Shown here one piece after another: positions 24,593 through 35,625 of a stretch of DNA of 64,000 nt. Source of the stretch: Anisus vortex (lineage: Eukaryota > Mollusca > Gastropoda > Planorbidae). The notes beneath the pieces are model-generated. The model saw only the letters and a program-made list of their open reading frames with translations. It was not told where the DNA came from and made no database searches. The stretch is taken from assembly GCA_949126835.1 (NCBI GenBank), contig OX421492.1, forward strand, positions 39,266,886 through 39,330,885, in the 5' to 3' direction. The position numbers and the translations under genes were made by a program. Every line of letters begins with the position of its first letter. Position 1 is the first letter of the stretch.

Positions 24593-26989
24593 GGGGACGT
24601 CCATTAATTACGTCAACAAAATAGGGGGGAGGGGGGGTCTGAAAAAGTTTGACAATTGTTGACAAGGGGGAGGGGGGGAGGTCAAGAAAAGTTTACGTCA
24701 ACAATGTTACTTTTTAAAAATAAATAATGATACAAATTTATTACAAAATTCTAGGCTACATTTGTCATGAGCCACTTACATAGCAGACATAATATATAAA
24801 CATGGTTTTACGTTAATACAAATATATTAATTAAAATTACGGACGGTGCATTTGACATGTCCTTTTCGTGTTCATCTTGTTAGTTTTTAGATCTATGTAT
24901 GAGTGGAAAGTGGAAACTACTGCAATTGTTAGCACGGCATAATGACCGACCAATTGTAAAAAACGTCACCTTCGCTGTAGTCTAGCAAGCCATTGTGACT
25001 GGAATAACAAAAGAACACAAACACACCAACAACATTCTGCAGAGTACGTTCAGAAACAGAAACCCAGTTTTTTTGCCGCTCAGTAGGACTACATCTAAAT
25101 TAGGCGCCGTTCTGTTATTGAGTCCTGTAAGGACTATGAACACCGTCCGAGAGTGGACTGCTTTAATTCAACGCCCATGGTTGAGTCTTTTCCAAGTTCC
25201 AACCCTTGAAACCATGTTTGGATCAGCGTTAGCAGGCCATCCACTCCGACATGGAAAGATATGAGTAGGCAGGCGTTGTCCTACAAGGCCGTCGCTTGTT
25301 GGGTCGGCTTGCTCTGTTCGGATTCCCCTTTTACGAACGTACATTTGCTCGAGCCATCCATGGCTTGCCTCGTATTCCTGTAATGTGGGCTGACGGTGTG
25401 TTGGCCGAGCGGATTTTGTCGGAAACGGAGATGTCATCCCCTCAAGGCCACATTTGAAAGCAGCCGTCTTTACAGGACGTTTTGTATACCTTTCCGTACG
25501 TCGCATCAGCCCCCACCCCGGAGACGCCAGAAATCGGACAGTGGGGTAGGCCTACCTCACAGGCCCCCTCTAATGGAAGAACAGAACAAGCCGATTAATC
25601 TTCAGACTTGCAGCTCGGGATACCACGCCTCTCTCCGTCACTTACAGAGATGGGAGTGGAAGTATCTCGGCGACCGCTTGTCCCATGCATTAGCTCACTG
25701 GTCAGACTCGAAGAACCAAGTTAAAAGGTCTCAAAAGAATAAAATTCAGACGAGCCCGTCTTGTGTCCAGGGCGTAACGTTTAGCGTTGAGCTAAGCTCT
25801 GTCCGGACCCGCTGCGGGAGCTCTCCCCCATGCGTTCGCCCGCTGGTGTATTCTTAATGGGAACGTATCGGCGGTTTACACACTTCGTTAGCTTTGGGGC
25901 TCATAGGTACAGAAGTGAAATTAGGCGCCAGAGACTGGCGTTCGTTATATATACCATGTAAGCGATAGCTGGGATTGGCAATATAACTAAAAACAACAAT
26001 AGGCCCTCTCTGAGACTATGTTTGAATTGCATTGAATGAAGTGTATTGTGTGAATCCAACATGGTTATTTTAAAATATTTCCTTCAGAAAAATAATTCGT
26101 GGCCCATGAAGTCCGAAATACTTAGCCTACCATTCCTTTTAACATCCCTAATTCTGATATATAAACTAATATATTTTTGCTGACACGTTATAATAATACA
26201 TTAAAATTTGGGGATTAGGCTAAATATAGTAGGCTAATTTTTTAGTTTTAATTTCTAATTTTGTAAAAAAAAAATTTATGAGATAAAAATATTATATAAA
26301 TATTAGTAGGCCTATAGTGGCGTAGCCGGATTGCAAGGTGTGGGTGGCAAATAGTGCAAGGTAGGAGCGTTAGGGGCAGGGAAGCCAACTACCGTGTGTA
26401 TAATCATATAATGTGTGTGTGTGGGGAGGGGGGCAATAATGCAAGAAGGAATAGTGAGCATATGGTTAAAATAGCAGGTTTATTTACAACTGGTGCACAG
26501 ATTCCCCCTAAGCTATTTAACAATTAACATTGTACTAAAAGCTCATTAGTGAAACGTACAATCAGAAAGTATTCAATATTTCTATATGAAAAGAACAATA
26601 GTAAATAAAAAGGAAAGAAATATTGTTAAAATCCTCGGATTGGAAAAACAAATTGGGAGGGGCGATGGGGGATAGTAAGCATGTTACACCTTTTTCGTGG
26701 ATACACCTATGAGAGTTCTATCTAGTCAATATGAAATCTTTAAAACAAGTTATAAAATGTATTACAATTAATTATAGTAAAGATCTAGACCTTTCCGTTT
26801 TAAATCTATTTTAAACATAAAAGTCAGCGTTTAATTTTTTTTACTTGTTATAGGGGGGGGGGGGGGTAACGAATTGTTGACGTAATTATAAAGGGGGGGT
26901 CTCTGAAAGTTTGACAGTTGTTGACAAGGGGGAGGGGGGGGGAGGTAAAAATCGCCAAAAAATTGTTGACGTAATTAATGGACGTCCCC
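24593..26989. mobile_element. Nested terminal-inverted-repeat element with GC-rich core, class unknown
   Basis: A perfect 25-bp inverted repeat, beginning GGGGACGTCCATTAATTACG, occupies 24593-24617 and (reversed) 26965-26989. The 3-bp TAT on both sides (24590-24592, 26990-26992) fits a 3-bp target duplication. Subterminal G-rich segments containing GTTGACAAGGGGGAGG occur on both sides in the same orientation. The core holds a GC-rich block at about 25,000-25,950 and a fragment of the 17259-type hAT family at about 26,020-26,140. No transposase is recognisable. A 3-bp duplication would suit PIF/Harbinger, but other DNA transposon superfamilies are possible. Confidence 0.7.
25000..25950. other. 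GC-rich cargo block of unknown function
   Basis: This block inside the nested element is much richer in GC than its surroundings and carries overlapping open frames on both strands (89, 112 and 153 codons). None contains a motif I recognise. Its right-hand 80 bases (about 25,826-25,905) resemble 40,830-40,925, so at least that part is an interspersed repeat. Confidence 0.35.
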
Positions 26990-27159
26990 TATCAAAACCC
27001 TGTGGCAAACACTGTGCCAGTGATGTTAAAATTATACCAAGGCACACTGTTGGCTAATTAATTACTGTTTCCTAATTGTTCATTTTCTGATTCATCATGT
27101 TTGAAATAAATAAAAGTTTCAGATGTTTTGATATACCTTCATATTTTATGCATGTAAAG

Positions 27160-28625
27160 ATGTCTGCTATTAAAACACGGAAAATTGATGACGAGGGAGG
27201 ACTTTTTAACAATGACTGGGGCAAGAAATATTTTGTTGTTCAGCACAACCATGGTACCGTATGTGTTATCTGCCAAAGTTCACTAACCGTAATGAAAATA
27301 ATACAACCAAAAACTTCATTATAAAACACAACACTATGTAATAGTAGGGCAAGCTCGAGTGGACAAACTAGAAGAGATAAATAATTCAGTTAAAAAACAA
27401 CAAAGTACATTCATTACTTATAAAAGAGACTCTGAACTTGTTACAAAGCTTAGGTTCAAAATTTGCAAATCAATTGCAGAGAAGGGGAAAACCTTTAACG
27501 GTGGAGACTTTATCATTTACTGGAGCATGCCAGTTTGTCTCGGTTTACTGTGTCACGAAGAATCAGCCAACTTGCAGAAAAACCTTGCTGAAACCTTACC
27601 AGAGCGGATAAAAAAATGTGCAACATAGGGCCTATAGTTTCGCACTAGATGAAAGCACATATTTAAGTGACACTGCACAATTGGTTGTATTTGTACGTGG
27701 CGTTACTGACAATTTTGAAGTAATTGAAGAATTTTAAGGCATGGCCAGTATGTCTTCAACAACCACTGGTCATGACATAATTTAAGAAGTTTTGAGGCTG
27801 ATGGAGAAATTTGAACTTGACTCTTCAAAACTGTGTGGGATGACAACTGATAGAGCACGCTCAATGACAGGGAGAACCAATGGATTTACCAATAATTTTT
27901 TGGACACCATTGGTACAGAAGGGGCTGTGGTTTATCACTGCATTATACACAAGGAAAACGTGTGCAAAAAAATACTTGGTTTAACTCATGAAAGATGTGA
28001 TTCAGTGGGTGAATTACATTTGCGCTCGGGGACTGATCCATCGGCAAATTAAGTATTTTTTTAGAAGAACTGGACTCTGATTACCCTGATATTCTATATT
28101 TCACTTCAGATCGTTGGCTCAGTAGAGCTGCAACTTTAAAAAGATTTTGGAACTTAAGAAAGGATATTGAACAGTTTATGATAAATAAGCAACAAGATGT
28201 TGCCTCTTTAAGCAATGATGTCTGGTTAAATGACCTTGCTCTTCTTAGATCTGTTAGATTTAAATGTGAAACAACATCGTAAACATCCGTTGGTGAACAA
28301 CACTCACTCATTTTCCTACTCTGGCTCTCAGTAAAGCAGACACAGCAGATTTTGATGGCTCCAAATATATTGAAAATGTTGACGAGTTGTGCATTGAATT
28401 TACAAACATATTTATTGATAATTTCAGAAAATGTTAAAAGTATTTTGTTTTCTCAACCATTTGATCTTGTACCAGACGACATTCCTGAGAGCTGTTAAAT
28501 TGATCTGATAGACTTGCAGTCTGATATGGACTTGAGAAGAGCATTTGATAGCAACGACTTGGAGACTTTTTACAAAAACTATGTATGTGGAAAGCATCCA
28601 AATTTAGAGTAACATGCCAGAAAAA
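27160..28625 (+). pseudogene. hAT transposase pseudogene (GTF2IRD2/ZBED-like)
   Basis: Reads from ATG at 27160 through RKIDDEGGLFNNDWGKKYF and CVIC, the N-terminal zinc-binding region usual in this transposase group. It continues through broken frames with KKQQSTF, IAEKGKTFN, FALDESTYLSDTAQLVVF (catalytic-domain DES(T) motif), TTTGHDII, LCGMTTDRARSMTG, VVYHCIIHKENVC and YFTSDRWLSRAATLKRF. The order matches cellular GTF2IRD2-type hAT transposases. At least five stops or frameshifts interrupt it, and I see no clear C-terminal dimerisation domain, so it is dead. Confidence 0.82.
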
Positions 28626-29084
28626 TGATCTCACTTTTTAGCAGCACATATTGTTACCATTTTGTTTTCAAGGATGAAATTAACTAAAAGTCGATACCAA
28701 AGTCAGCTCACAGATGAACGTCTAACAAGTCAGCTTTGAGTTGCTACCAAATCGCTGTCAGAGAAGACATTGATAAAATGTGCAAACATACTAAATTCCA
28801 AGTTTCACATTAATAAAATAACACAATATTTGATTATCGTTTATTTATTTCCAAATGTATTTACAATGTACTTAACTAGAGTTATCACGAGATTACTTTT
28901 TCCTATGGTAACTGGCCCCCATTGTCTTTCCAAAGTTCCAATGTGGCCCAACATTAGTAAATGTTGCACACCCCTGGATTAGAGCAAGTCTTTCCACCAA
29001 GAAAAAATGACTTATTTTAAGAGTAACCAAGAAAATTAACAAAAACATTTTTTTTTATTAAGGAAAACCTGTAGGTGGCATAGT

Positions 29085-29485
29085 CTACAATTGGGTATCA
29101 TGAAAAAGTTTAATCCCAACCATTGGTAAGTCAAGAAGCGGATCTCTTTTTCTCTTATTCTTTATCGCTCCCCGTGGAGCATAAGGCAGCAACATAATTC
29201 CGCCAGGCCTCCCTATCCTGGGCGAGCCATCTGATTTCATACCAGGTTTTGTTGGTGGCCTTTGCTTCTCGACCATTGTCATCCTCCACGTTCCCATTGG
29301 TCATCCCCTTCGCCTTTTTCCTGGTGGTGTCCATTTCAATGCACTACTTGGGAGCCTCTTTTTGTCCATGTGGAGGATGTGACCCAGCCATCTCCATCTT
29401 CTTTTATTGATTTCCTCGTTAATGAAGTTTATTCCAGTCTTCGAACTTCACTGTTGGAGATGTGGTATTTAAGAAGCGGATCTAA
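29085..29485 (-). pseudogene. C-terminal fragment of an APE-type LINE ORF2
   Basis: The minus strand shows INEEINKRRWRWLGHILHMDK, then ALKWTPPGKRRRG, PMGTWR and MKSDGSPRIGRPGG, with frameshifts. The RRWRWLGH-hydrophobic-RMD pattern followed by ALKWTP-GKR-RGRP is the usual C-terminal end of RTE/Jockey-like LINE proteins. The upstream reverse transcriptase is missing. Confidence 0.7.
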
Positions 29486-29536
29486 CACCTGCAAAAGTTA
29501 GATCTAATTATATTTTTATCTCAGTTTATCCGAGAA

Positions 29537-29550
29537 GTTACTTAGCCTAT
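29537..29550. repeat. Target-site duplication, left copy (14 bp)
   Basis: GTTACTTAGCCTAT, repeated exactly at 32912-32925, bounding the Tx1-like LINE insertion. Confidence 0.85.
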
Positions 29551-29760
29551 TTTTTTTTTGTTTGTGATTATCATCCTTTTTATTAGCATGTATACCAAAT
29601 ATAAAATTATATTAACAAACTTTCACATTTATGGTAACTATTTTGTGAAGGTTATCATTTAGTTGTCAAGACTCAAGATACATAATATATCTATCATATA
29701 TCAACAGATGATATTGAATATAATATTCGGTTCTCATTAAAACCTGAGATATTCTTTCAT

Positions 29761-29794
<34 letters not shown>

Positions 29795-31670
29795 CAACAA
29801 TGTTTATTGACACTTTTTACATGTACAATAACATTCATATATTCGTACATTAAGAGGAAGGATAGAAGACATTAATTGCAATTTTTACAATTCTAAAGGA
29901 TAGAAGACAACATAGAATATTTAAACAAATTTAGATAATTTATGTAGTTGTTGTAGTTAGGTTTAGACTTTCACATCCATTCATTCTGTTTATTTGACAT
30001 AGTTTTCCATTCATTCGTTACTTTCGTATCATACTTCAATAGTGTACATGCATTTTATACATAACATATATATATCTGATTGTATAAAGTAGAAATTATA
30101 CAAGTTTACATTGGGGAAGGAATAGAGGAAATTTTAATTTTATGTTATTAATTTTATTACAACAAAGCCAGAGAAAAAGGAGTAGAGCAATAGAAATTCA
30201 TTTATGTTCGGGAGTCTTTGTGAGGGGTGGGGGGGGGGGGGGGGGGCTATCGAAAATAGGATGATTGTAACCAAGTGGGTACCTCTACAATTATTTAGAT
30301 TGGCGAGAGATGAGGGGGGGGGGAGATAGGCAAGATTTAATTTACGCTAATATTGTAACTAACTTTAAATTTAAATTCATTCATTCTTTTTTATTTGACA
30401 TTCTTGCTTAGCATCCATACATATTTTAATTAATTTAAACATATAATAAACGTAACAATCCATTATTAACTGTAAGATATTTAAAACAACATAATATGAA
30501 GATAAATGAACCCAAGTTTGGTAGAAATTATGTACATCTAGCTTCAATTGTTATATCCCTTTCGGAGTATATATTTAATTTTAACCAACAAGCGCGGTCT
30601 TAAATGTATATATATATATAAAAAAACAACAAAGAAAGGGTCACAGATGACAAAGAAAAGTGAAACACCCATAGAAGACGGGTGACGAAAGGTGTCATTC
30701 ACGGGTAATCCCACAACGGGAACCTTCACAAGTGAGAAAAAAATCTGTGCAGTTCTCTAAAAAGAATAGGAAACTCCCAAGTTGTCTTTAGGTTTCAAAT
30801 AGCGTTTAGCCGTTCCCATCGGCATGAACTATTGAAAGAGAGATAGGGAAATAAATGCAATTTGTTTGGTAGTGACATAAAGTTTAGAAGGCCCGACTTT
30901 CCTGGCCCTCCCACCTTCCCAAGCCAGCGTCGCCGGATGACCGGCCTGCACCAGTTAACACCCTGGCGAATGTGCCAAAAAATGGGGAAGTTGGGCCGGT
31001 ATTTGTATATCGGTCCTTCTTCTTGTACTATACATTGATGTCACTCTGATAAAAATAATTTGAAGAAAGAAGATTAATATTAGACATAAGTTTTTGTATT
31101 AGATAGGTAACGAAGAAAAAATTAGAAAAGAAGGGTAAGGAATAACGGAAGGAAAACAGTGAACCTTACTTCCATTCCGTGGAAGGCAGTGAAGCTAAAA
31201 GTAATAAAGGAGGCAAAATCGGTGAAGACGGACCCAGAAAGGCCAAGTCTCTCTCCTCGTTATTTCATGTGCCATAAGCCATGAAATTAAAATATCGTCT
31301 CCTAAACCTTTCAACAGTTTTAACAAAATACACCCGTAAACTTATATAAAAATAATATGTACATAGTGGTGCGTAAAAAAACAAAAAAAAACACACCACA
31401 CACAAACAAAAACAACACAAAATTTTACATTCACTGAAAGAGACATCGCACCGGAAATGAAAATAAAAATTTGCCCTTGATGAATAGTTAACAACGTGAA
31501 ACTTACAATACAAGGTCATCTCCGTATTTAAAACAACGCATTAATAACATATGCATGTAATTACTCTACCAATTAAACAAATGAACCAAATAATAAAATA
31601 CATAAGAATCTCATCTATGAAATACATTATAATACATAAAACAGTTATAAAAGCAAACTATTAAATGAAA

Positions 31671-32166
31671 TTACAGAGTGGGCGGTTGATGTTTATCTAA
31701 ATGTGTTTCAAGTTTTTGTCTGAATATGTCTTCTATGATGTGTGGGGGGTAGTGTTTTTGGTCAAACCGTGTTTTAAGATATGTTTTCCATATGTGTTGT
31801 TTGTATTCTGCTAGTGTGATGAGGTTTAATGTGTGTTTTGTTTTGTTTCTAAGTCTAGGTATTTTGAAGAGTGTAATGGCTAAATCTATGTCTATGTCTG
31901 ACTGTGTTGTTGTGTCAATGATTAATTTTAATGTTTGTTTTGTTGGTATGATTGCGGGGCATGTTAGATAGATATGTTCGTCATTTTCTTGTGTATGTGA
32001 GGTACACATCTTGCATATAGGTGTGTTGCGTGTATTTTGTTTCTTCCTATCTAATGTTGGTGTCATGTTAAAAAGGAGTCTGTACGATATCTCTTTTGAT
32101 TGTGGTGCAATGTGTTTGTTATGTAAACTGATGAATGTGTCATGAAAGTCGGTAATCCCTAACTGT
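31671..32166 (-). pseudogene. LINE ORF2 C-terminus (Zn-finger region), 3' segment of the inverted LINE
   Basis: The minus strand reads GRQLGITDFHDTFISLHNKH, EISYRLLFNMTPTLDRKK, then a zinc-finger-like CKMC...H...HIYLTCP, and continues open to 31671. The CxxC-H-C pattern before the C-terminus is usual in Tx1/L1-like ORF2 proteins. Upstream of about 32,166 the reading frame stops because the rest of ORF2 is inverted or deleted. Confidence 0.7.
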
Positions 32167-32169
32167 CTC

Positions 32170-32911
32170 CCCCATTAAAAAAATTCTGGAACATTTTAAA
32201 ACTTTCAATGCCGCATCTGGAGGGAAAATTAACATAAATAAATCGAATATAATGGGCCTTGGTGCCTGGAAACGAAAAGAACATTTTCCGTCAAATATTC
32301 AAAATAAAACAAAAATCAAAATTACAGGTATCGTTTGGCACAACAATCCAAACACTTACAATACAGAACAGTACAATGGATTGTTACAAACAACAGATAA
32401 CATAATAAATATGTACACACATGTCTCACACACGATTTTTGGTCGTTCAGCAATTGTTAACACTCTCATTATACCGAAAATCATTTATATAGCTTCAGTT
32501 ACAGAACCTCCACCACATTTCATAACCAATATGAATAAAAAAATTAGAGCCTTTTTATTTAAATCTACCATTCGTTCCATTCATCATAACACACTGATAC
32601 AAAATAAACGGGATGGCGGGATAGGATTGCAAGATATAAAAACAAAGATACAAGCACTGAGATTAAAATATATAGGCCAAATTGTACGTACACCTGATAA
32701 ATTGCCTTTAGCTATGTATTTTTATGGTCTAAAGCTAAACAAACTTATTCCAATTCAAAACAATACACCTCATTATTTTGGCAACTTTTCCTCTTCATTT
32801 TACAAGTCAGTTACACGCATTTTACATAACAATGAACACTTGATACATAGCAAAACAAAGAACATTTACATATCTCTCATTACACGGGTCCAGATCCCAC
32901 TTTGTACACGG
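32170..32911 (+). pseudogene. LINE ORF2 middle portion, inverted 5' segment
   Basis: The plus strand reads ILEHFKTFNAASGGKIN, NKSNIMGLGAW, GRSAIVNTLIIPKIIYIA, EPPPHFITNMNKKIRAFLF and GGIGLQDIKTKIQALRLKYI. These are conserved stretches between the RT domain and the C-terminus of Tx1/L1-clade ORF2. It is open to the right edge of the insertion, where the frame runs into the target duplication and stops. Confidence 0.75.
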
Positions 32912-34002
32912 GTTACTTAGCCTATAATGTTTTCGCAACTGGAAATAATTTGATAGTACCGTTAAGTGGAATAGATACGTAGTAATTATATAAACTGAAT
33001 ATTTAATGCAATGTTTGAAAATATACATATAAATTCTTTAGCCTTATAATATTTATATAATTTTCCAATACTTTTTACAGCTTAAACATTTCTAAGTTAT
33101 AAATTGTAAACCATTTATTCTTTTGTAAAAAAAAAAGAAAAACCAAGCATATTAATATTAGAAATATTATTAGCTCAAATAAAACGGGTTAATAATCTCC
33201 CTTTTAATTAAAAAACGTTTTCACATTTGATTCACTTGTGATGCCAAAAAGTTATGTAATATATCAAATATTATTGAGTAATTATTATTTCTTTTTATAA
33301 ATCCAACATTATGTTATTCATAACAAGATTTAATTATTAGAGGATTAAAATTAATTTACGTTTAACAGTTGTAAATAAACATTTCCTGCGTTAATTGTTT
33401 GTCCATTAAGAAGTTTATATTTTAAACATTAATAATTACAGACATTACATAATATTGTCTAGTGATATTAAATAAGTCTCTTATATTTATTAAATTCATA
33501 ATACAAATAAATTTGTTTTAGAATTAATTATATGTATGTTTCATTAAAGAAGATGAACACAAAAACTTTTTTAAATGTCTGTTTGAATTAATGATCGGTC
33601 AAGTGTAAGTGACCTCTTTGTATACTTAAAACTGCTCTAATGTACGATAAAATATGTTCACAAGTGTAAGTTGAACCAAAAGCTGAAAGTAATTAGAGCG
33701 AATGTCTAGCAGTTAAAAAAAAACAGATGACTTTCCTAAGCAACTTCCATCCAAATTTTTCCCGCAAATGGGTACATTTGGTTGCTCATTTTTTAACTGT
33801 TTAAAATTCAACTTATATAATTTTAAAATCGCCAATATCCCTAAACTTAAAAAAAAAAACATCTACATTTAAGAAGGTTGTAATAATATCAAACCAGTTA
33901 GGCTTGATATGGTATGAAAAAATTAGTCCATCAATTTGAAAGACTTGGCTTTGATTAGAGTATTTGGGTGTAAGCTTACTTCCAACCATCTATCTTAATA
34001 AT

Positions 34003-35368
34003 TATATGGCATCCCTCCATCCTCAAGGGACGATGGCGCAGTCTCCTTTTTCTCTGCCTCTCGCCTTTCTCCTGGCTCGTTTCTCTTCAATTCTTTCTGT
34101 TAGGGTGGTTTCTGCAGCTTGAGTGCCCTCGCGCACCTTTAACCGCCAGGAGGTGCGTTCCTCAGCAAGGCTCTCCCACGTTTTGGGCTCAATGCGTGCC
34201 AGTAATAAGACTTTTTTGCAAACGTCTTTGAAACGCAGGCAAGGGCGACCTCTCTGTCTTGTTCCGGCTGCCAGCTCTCCATACAGCAGGGCTCTTGGGA
34301 TGCGTTCCGCACCCATCCTGTGGACATGGCCTATCCATCGCAGGCGCCTCTCACTCAGGATTGAGTTTATGCTCAGCATGTGGCTTCTCCTGAGCACCTC
34401 CACATTTGTGACTTTTCCCTGCCATTTGATGTGGAGTATCCTGCGCAGGCATCGCAGGTGAAAGCTATTGAGCTGCTTTATTTGCTTAGCGTATGTAGCC
34501 CAGGTCTCGCTTCCAAAGAGGAGTGTGCTTAGCACATAGGCCTGGTAGACAGAGATTTTTGTCCTATCAGTGAGTTGGGCATTATCCCATACTCTTTGGT
34601 TTAGCCTTGCCATTAAAGATACTGCCTTGCCGATTCTGGTTTGTCTTTCTTTTTCCAGGGACAGTGAGCTTGAGATGTTGCTGCCAAGGTAAGTGTAGTC
34701 CTCGACAACATCCAAAGTGTTACCCTCAATGGAGATTGCTGGGAGGCATTCTGTACCTTGCCTCATAATATTGGTATTTTTAGGCTCATTGTTAGGCCAA
34801 ATTCTTTGCACGCCTCCGAGAATCTACTGACCAGTTGCTGGAGCCCTTCCTCTGTATGTGAAACAAGAGCTGCATTATCAGCGAAAAGCAATTCTCTGAT
34901 TAATACGGTTTCCACTTTGCCCTTTGCACGGAGCCGGGCTATGTTATAGAGATTTCCATCGGCCCTAGTATGGATGTTCACGCCCTCGAGGCAGTTCACA
35001 AAAGCATATCGGAGGAGTACTGAGAAGAAGATAGCAAAGAGTGTTGGTGCCAGGACGCAGCCCTGTTTGACCCCGCTATACACTGGGAATGGTTCTGATT
35101 TGGCGCCATCGAAAAAAAACTGTGCTGTGCATGTTGTTATGGAAAGCCTCAATAATACATAGTAGCCGGGGAGGACATCCAATCTTTTTCAGTATGCTAA
35201 AGAGTCCAGTGCGGCTAACTAGGTCAAATGCCTTAGTCAAGTCAATGTATGCAATGAAGAGGGCCATCTGCTGTTTCCGGCATTTTTCTTGTAACTGGCG
35301 CAGTGAGAAGACCATATCCATAGTTGACCGGCCAGCCCGAAAGCCGAATCGAGATTCTGGGTAGACGT
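34003..35368 (-). mobile_element. 5'-truncated APE-type LINE
   Basis: On the minus strand the ORF2 starts within the RT domain and runs to a stop at 34023. TATCTTAATAAT occurs on both sides (33991-34002, 35369-35380), extended by ATATG with one indel, so a target duplication of about 17 bp is likely. The insertion sits inside hAT relic copy 2. Confidence 0.75.
34023..35364 (-). pseudogene. LINE reverse transcriptase, frameshifted, active site FADN
   Basis: Motifs in order on the minus strand: FGFRAGRSTMDMVFSLRQLQ, AYIDLTKAFDLVSR (first catalytic Asp), a frameshift, GVKQGCVLAPTLFAI, LLFADNAALVSH, a second frameshift, then EDYTYLGSNISSS, MARLNQRVWDNAQLTDRTK, RRILHIKWQ, RRLRWIGHVHRM and RGRPCLRFKDVCKK. 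The catalytic FADD has become FADN. With two frameshifts the copy is inactive. The clade is uncertain within APE-type LINEs; the C-terminal layout resembles the fragment at 29085 only loosely. Confidence 0.8.
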
Positions 35369-35625
35369 TATCTTAATAATATATGCCCTAAAATAGGGAT
35401 GTACATATAATAAATGTTTTGAATTTGATTTCACGTCAAGATATTTCCAGTTTCAATGCAAATCCATTTTAGTGGTCTTTTGTAAATGCAAATAACTGAA
35501 ATGTGTCGATATGTCATTCAGAAACATCGCTTCAACAGTCAGTTTTCCTCATTCAGAACCGAAATGTTTTTTTAAATATATCAATAAAAAAACACCGCTT
35601 AGGGGTCTCTCGCATTCCATTGAAA

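Larger units (their letters stand above)
24127..28976 (+). mobile_element. hAT transposon relic (GTF2IRD2/ZBED-like transposase) with nested insertion
   Basis: The left end is AAGGGGTGTGCAAC and the right end on the minus strand is CAGGGGTGTGCAAC: 14-bp inverted repeats with one difference at the outermost base. A perfect 8-bp duplication GATTAGAG flanks the element (24119-24126 and 28977-28984). About 2.4 kb of foreign DNA (24593-26989) is inserted inside, so the original element was about 2.45 kb. The transposase is a pseudogene. Confidence 0.85.
29551..32911 (-). mobile_element. Tx1/L1-clade LINE with 5' inversion and 3' transduction
   Basis: The insertion is flanked by a 14-bp perfect duplication. 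Read on the minus strand it has three parts. First, a 5' segment is inverted (32170-32911, coding on the plus strand). Second, a 3' segment runs from about 32,166 through the C-terminal Zn-finger coding region and a long UTR to an AATAAA (29803-29808) and a 32-base poly(A) (29763-29794). Third, 203 further bases (29560-29762) end with their own AATAAA (29579-29584) and a second poly(A) against the duplication. Inversion fits twin priming; the extra tail fits read-through 3' transduction. Both are known for L1-type elements. Confidence 0.8.
32926..35625. pseudogene. hAT relic copy 2, split by a LINE
   Basis: Sequence at about 32,975-33,240 and 35,400-35,625 aligns with the hAT relic at 20,430-20,660 and 20,735-21,200. 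Shared landmarks are AAAACGGGTTAAT followed by CTCCCTT, GATATTTCCAGTTTCAATGC, and GGTCTCTCGC followed by GAAAATCG. Between them lie about 650 bp without a match (33,290-33,960) and the LINE at 34003-35368. Coding potential is gone. Confidence 0.5.

Noticed and set aside
29763..29794. Poly(T) run as the true end of the Tx1-type LINE insertion
   Set aside because: No matching target duplication was found next to it, whereas the 14-bp duplication at 29537-29550 is exact and is preceded on the minus strand by its own AATAAA and poly(A).
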